A stretch of DNA of 64,000 bases from Peronospora farinosa (taxonomy: Eukaryota; Oomycota; Peronosporomycetes; Peronosporales; Peronosporaceae). Location: NCBI GenBank assembly GCA_947646735.1, contig CANTFK010000986.1, positions 617,135 to 681,134 on the forward strand, written 5' to 3'. The position numbers were made by a program, and so were the translations under genes. The first letter of the stretch is position 1, and each line of letters starts with the position of its first letter. This document shows, one piece after another, positions 59,904-64,000 of the stretch. A model generated the notes under the pieces. The model made no database searches, had not been told where the DNA came from, and saw nothing but the letters and a program-made list of their open reading frames with translations.

Positions 59904-60832
59904 ATGAAGCGACGTGGATCGCCTAGAATTGCCAACAGCAAGAAAAAGAAGCAAACAAGTTGCGCAGAAGCTTTGATGGATTCTCCTGCTGGTCGTCTTG
60001 GCTTTATTTTAGAGCTTGAAGCGGGGCAAGTGTGTGCGTTTTTGCTCTCTGAGGAGATCTTATACTTGCTTCAAGCGTGTTCTAGTGGCTTGTCGAAAGA
60101 TTTCATTGACAAAATGGCACTAAAAGCACTTGACCAATTTGCTGACGAAAACAAGACCCACGTGGGACGCCAGTGTGACTGTGACTGGATGCGAAGTATC
60201 CACTTTGAACGATCTTGTTTGGAGAAATGTCCTCGTACCGGACCGTTCACTGTAAACAGGGCCATGCCAAGTCTTCAAGCCCCAAATGGTGCCCTAGCAT
60301 TGTGGAGTGCATTAGCACTGGCAAAGAGAGCTATGCTACCCCTTTTTTTGGGAATAACTGGCATACCACAGGGGCACTTCTTCCCGTTGTGTGCTTGCTC
60401 ACAGAGGATAAAGAGAAACTTTGCAGCGAATTAGCTGTCAAGAAAGCGATGAACCGTGTTTGTAAAAAAGCTGGTGACCGATTCGTCTACAAGTATTCGA
60501 AGCGAATTAAAAAAAGGAAAGTATATGATAAAAGCGACGTCATATACGAGCACTGGAACAGCATCCAGGGCTTAAAATGTGCGCACTGTGACGATTGTTC
60601 GAATCGCCAACGTGTAGATCCGCGCCGTTTTACACATCTCCAACGAATACATGCTAACTGCAAGAATCTGTATCGGCCGCTGAAAGCTGCGATGGAAAAG
60701 GAACTTCAGTTCGTGCGGTATATACCGCAACCAAAATCAATCTTTACCACATACGAGGGATTAATAGCAGGGATTTCGCCCAGCGGCGTTTTCTGCGGGA
60801 TCTATATCGCAAGCCCTTACAATTTATATTGA
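59904..60832 (+). pseudogene. Unknown protein gene, apparently frameshifted
   Basis: Two overlapping frames, 59904-60434 and 60215-60832, look like one gene with a shift between about 60205 and 60250. The first begins MKRRGSPRIANSKKKKQ and includes an F-box-like patch (LLSEEILYLLQACSSGLSKD) and a Cys cluster (CDCDWMRSIHFERSCLEKC). The second continues with CKQGHAKSSSPKWC, FFGNNWHTTGALLPVVCL, a basic block KRIKKRKVYDKSD and another Cys cluster KCAHCDDC. No GT-AG intron of normal size restores the frame, so a real frameshift (pseudogene) or a sequence error is likely. It ends 86 bases before the G1 LTR. Family not recognised. Confidence 0.5.
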
Positions 60833-60918
60833 ATACAATAACCCTGAATGATTACTTATTTTAGGCGGAAACAAAACAACAGTAATCTCAATGCATCCCA
60901 TTAAGCTCCGATTATTCT

Positions 60919-61525
60919 TGTAACAGGGCATCTAGTTACACGTAAACATTAAGTAATATACTCAATTTTTTGGTCTAAAAGTATCCATGATTACTTTTGA
61001 CCTGTCACTTGGGTTCGATACACAAACGTGATCCACCCTCGTGCATGTGATATCCATTTATGGATTCACATGAGAAGGGATGACGCTAGTTGAAGCTAGG
61101 CATCACGACGTCTCAGAAGGACGTCAGTTGCGATCTTAAATCTAGATTTAAGTTCATGCGACAGGTTACGCTTCTAAAGAGTCGCGTATCCGATCTATAT
61201 ATATACATATATATATAGCCAATCAGTAGTTAAGTTTATATTTAATTATAATTCATTAGATATAGCTCAGTCTTGAATTTGCTAAATCGAAGCACCGCGC
61301 ACGAGAAGCTCTAAAAGCTTCTGCGTGACGCCGGTGACTTCTTGTTCAGCGGTTAGTTGCACTCTCGCTAAAGCGAGAGGCAACTGGTGGTACGACTGCT
61401 TAAGCAGTCGACCAACCGCATAACCACCCTCGCACTCGAAGGTGAGACGGTCTGACCGCTTCCTCGCTTGTTCTGAAGGTGTGTGCTAGTAGCACGAGGC
61501 AACTTCGTAGAAGTGCCCGTATACA
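60919..61525 (+). repeat. 5' LTR of G1 copy B
   Basis: From TGTAACAGGG to CCCGTATACA, 607 bases, aligned with the solo LTR at 34465-35036. The end is placed where the solo LTR shows TTTTACA and where the leader shared with copy A begins (GTAGCACTAGTAGTCC). An AT-rich tract (TATATATACATATATATAT) at about 61197-61216 has expanded relative to the other LTRs. Confidence 0.75.
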
Positions 61526-61653
61526 GTAGGTAGCACTAGTAGTCCTTCCCACGACCCGTCTCTCTGAGCGTGCGTGTGGTTAAGATGGTCTTTAATATGG
61601 ACTGGAGTGACTTCCCTCACCTCCTATAACATCATAGAAAGCTGGCAGAGCAT

Positions 61654-62534
61654 ATGTCGCAGGTACTTGGTAAACAAGCCCTGGGCAACCTCTTGCATTG
61701 TCCTCCTGAGCAACATGTTGCTCAGTTGGAGCAATTTGAGGCATTTGTGCTCGGACAGCGTAGGAACGCGTCCGAGGTAAGCAGCCAAGCCACCGCTGAG
61801 TCCATCAATAAGACTCAGGATGAGCTTAGGCTTGAGCAGGCACGTAATGAGGCGCTCAACAGAACTGTTGATACGCTCTCTGCCCGGCCTGCTCAACCGA
61901 GGCCCATTCGGATGGACCCTCCGAAGTTCGATAAAACTAGCCCTCACACGATTGTTCACTGGCTATTAGCAGTGGAGGCATCGAAGACGACGCCAGAATG
62001 GTGTCGTTTGCCATGTCCAACTTGCGTGGCAAAGCGTCAGAGTGGGCATACTCTGCGCTGATGGATAATGCCGATGCATTCCCATCATGGACGATCTTTA
62101 AAACAAAGATCAGCGCCATGTATCAGCCGCCTAACAGCGAAGTGCTGATTATGGCGCGCTTCTTTGGAGCACGACAGGCGAAACGCTCTCTGCAGGAGTT
62201 TGTGCAGGAGATGCGTTCTCTGTCGGCGTCCATTAATGGGGAACCGATACCGAAACGTATCAAGGTGGCCACGTTCATGAATGGACTTAGGCATGGCCCA
62301 TCGCGTCAGGCCCTTTTCAGAAAGGTGCCAGCGACGATGGAAGAGGCAATTGACATTGCCTTAGTTGAGGAGCAATCCTACAACAGCGCCTCGGCGACAG
62401 CCTATTACAGGCCGTCGTCCGAGAAGTCTGATGCCACTCCTATGGAGTTAGGAAATGCAGATGTGATCTGCTACAAGTGCGGCAAGCGAGGCCATATGAT
62501 GGCTCGCTGCTATCACCAAAGTAGCTGCTGGTGC
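61654..62534 (+). pseudogene. gag of G1 copy B, one frameshift
   Basis: Two frames, 61654-62061 and 61998-62537, meet at about 61980-62000, where a single-base shift separates HWLLAVEAS from the continuing DARMVSFAMSNLRG. The first frame has a heptad-rich coiled coil (TQDELRLEQARNEALNRTVD). The second has the capsid-like WTIFKTKISAMYQPP region and ends in an intact CCHC zinc knuckle, CYKCGKRGHMMARC, for RNA packaging. Confidence 0.8.
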
Positions 62535-62712
62535 TAAGGCAGCCAGCAAAAGGTCTCCAAACCCGAAGGGAGGTGCGACAAACCAGCGTGCATGACGCAC
62601 GGGTTCAGCACCTGCCCAAGATGGGTCGGGAAATGCGGGAGCGCAGTAGGGGCGGGATGCCCTACTGTCGCGGACTCTGAAGCTACCTTTAAGTTCAGAG
62701 TGATCGCACAAA

Positions 62713-63318
62713 TTGGGTAGCATAGTCCCTGAGGTTCCGAAAGTTCGGACCTCAACCCTTTTGGTCTATAGCGCTCGAGTACGAGGCTATGACCAAGTGA
62801 TGACCCTTCTCGTGGATTCGGGTGCATCACAACACTTTGTGAAACTCGCGGCTCTGAAAAAGAGTCCGGCGAGTTATGAGTCGCTTTGCCAGGATGGCAA
62901 TCGAGAAGAGGCGATCTTTCGTTTAGCGAACGGCGCGCTCGTTAAATCGGAGGGAGTTCAAGTTGAACTCGCCTTCAGTATCAGTGACTTCTCTTGTAAA
63001 GAGAAGTTCACAGTGCTAGGTATGGAGAGTCCGTATGACCTCATCCTAGGCATGCCTTGGTTGGCTAAACACCAGCCATGGATAGACTGGCGTACACGCA
63101 CAGTCGCTAGCTCTACGCAAGACACCGGAAAGGATGTGATCTTGCGAGAGAATTATGTGGCTGATGCTGTGTCCAACACAGTCGAGGGTGCGATGACGGT
63201 ATGTCAATCGACACCAGGAACTACCCAGCTCGAGGATACTGGTGTAGTGAATAGGATAGTCATGCGTCTAATAGTCCTGCACAGAGCCGAGAGCCTGTGG
63301 CAGTTGATGGTGGGATGA
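62713..63318 (+). pseudogene. Retropepsin region of G1 copy B
   Basis: About 200 codons with the aspartic-protease active site intact: LVDSGASQHF (about 62815-62845), followed by ILGMPWLAKHQPWIDW. It is the same region as 943-50 in copy A, which has Asn for the catalytic Asp. The frame ends at 63318, while the homologous linker resumes in another frame about 100 bases later. Confidence 0.82.
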
Positions 63319-63418
63319 CAGGATGTCAAGCGCCACAAGAACCGGTACAGAGCCAAGAGCCTGGTGCGGTTGGAAGGGTGCGTTAGCTGAAATAGCAACG
63401 ACACCTTCTTCCAGGTCA

Positions 63419-64000
63419 AAGGTCGTGGTGACTCGAAGAACGAGCACCAGACGTATTAAGACGATCAAGGGCACGTCGAAACGAGTGACTTTTGGATCAG
63501 TCTCGGTCCAAGAGGACGGACCTACGAACGAGTTGTTCGAGGCCGTCGAAGACAAAATGCCTGAGGCATTCTCAGCTGAGGTGCTCCAACTTGTCTTGGC
63601 ATCTGCCGAGGAGATATTAAATCTCTCGGAGATGACGTGGGAGCTGTTCCTGTCCGAATTAAAGGAAGGAAAGATCCACAAGGATCTGCGCCAATTCCTT
63701 GGGCTCGCTAATTACTTGCATAAGTACAGCAAGAATTACGCGGAGCAGACCAAGCCATTGTCTGACCTTTTAAAAAAGAATACAGAATGGACTTGGTCAA
63801 AGGAACAAGAAGATGCGTTCACTTCAGTGAAGCAATCTCTTGTAGAGGCACCGGTCTTGGCATTTCCAGACGTGGATAAGCCCTTTAGCGTCGTCTGCGA
63901 TGCAAGCGATTTTGCAATCGGTAGCGCGCTCATGCAAAAGGATGACAACGGCGTTGACCGTGTCATTTCTTATCAGTCTCGGCTTTTGAAAGCCGCAGTG
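63419..64000 (+). pseudogene. pol linker joined to connection/RNase H domain, RT palm deleted
   Basis: An open frame without stop from about 63419 to the window end. It starts with the basic linker VVVTRRTSTRRIKTIKG, also found at the end of the copy A protease frame. It then passes at about 63640-63680 into the connection domain (LRQFLGLANYLHKYSKNYAE, LSDLLKKNTEWTWSKEQEDA) and the start of RNase H (FSVVCDASDFAIGSALMQ). The fingers and palm of RT, with the YxDD site, are absent between these parts, although the reading frame is kept. Confidence 0.85.

Larger units (their letters stand above)
60919..64000 (+). mobile_element. Ty3/gypsy element G1, copy B, left part
   Basis: LTR at 60919-61525, then leader, gag with zinc knuckle (61654-62534), protease (62713-63318) and, in one continuous frame from about 63419 to the window end, a linker fused to the connection/RNase H part of pol. 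The reverse-transcriptase palm is missing between protease and RNase H. Gag and the protease-linker junction carry frameshifts. More intact than copy A, but defective. Confidence 0.88.

Overview
The window is nuclear DNA of an oomycete, most likely a Phytophthora or downy-mildew type member of the Peronosporales. The strongest marker is a fused seven-transmembrane receptor/phosphatidylinositol-phosphate kinase (GPCR-PIPK, 35752-38802), an architecture typical of oomycetes. The genes are compact, with small GT-AG introns (about 55-145 bp), intergenic gaps of a few hundred bases, and degenerate Ty3/gypsy, Ty1/copia and LINE-type retroelements. Intron-exon structures were worked out by hand from reading frames, splice consensus and family conservation; none is backed by transcripts.

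Layout. 1-8.0 kb is a nested retroelement block: a Ty1/copia element (1696-6963, 5-bp target duplication CATCA) sits inside the gag of a minus-strand Ty3/gypsy element (family called G1 here). 8.4-12.4 kb holds a fatty-acid hydroxylase/sterol desaturase family protein, a UBE2T-like ubiquitin-conjugating enzyme in six exons, and a divergently paired AGC kinase. 14.9-16.0 kb is a four-exon TLC-domain membrane protein between two gene-poor stretches. 17.5-21.7 kb carries an organellar family-A DNA polymerase and a cytochrome P450. 21.9-23.6 kb is an LTR fragment plus LINE remains. 24.8-26.9 kb is a ten-exon ALG10 glucosyltransferase. 27.7-30.9 kb holds a long disordered protein with a Tudor-like module and a TRM9/ALKBH8-type tRNA methyltransferase. 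31.6-35.0 kb is a graveyard of chromodomain gypsy elements and LTRs.

From 35.7 to 58.8 kb the window is gene-dense: GPCR-PIPK, adenylate kinase, a small unknown protein, an F-box/LRR-like protein, a DGAT2-family acyltransferase, a 15-exon cullin, a RecQ1-type helicase, proteasome subunit RPN1, a small lysine-rich protein, an EndoG-type nuclease and a 2-phosphoglycerate-kinase-like P-loop protein. After a frameshifted unknown gene (59.9-60.8 kb), a second G1 element runs off the right edge (60919-64000).

Functional themes: ubiquitin-proteasome (UBE2T-like E2, cullin, F-box-like protein, RPN1), genome maintenance (UBE2T-like E2, RecQ, organellar polymerase, EndoG), and lipid/membrane/ER functions (hydroxylase, TLC protein, P450, ALG10, DGAT2, GPCR-PIPK). 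These look like ordinary mixed eukaryotic neighbours, not a co-regulated cluster. I did not find a clearly new biological system; the most distinctive items are the nested retroelements, the G1 LTR hairpin, the cryptic multi-exon genes, and some odd gene structures.
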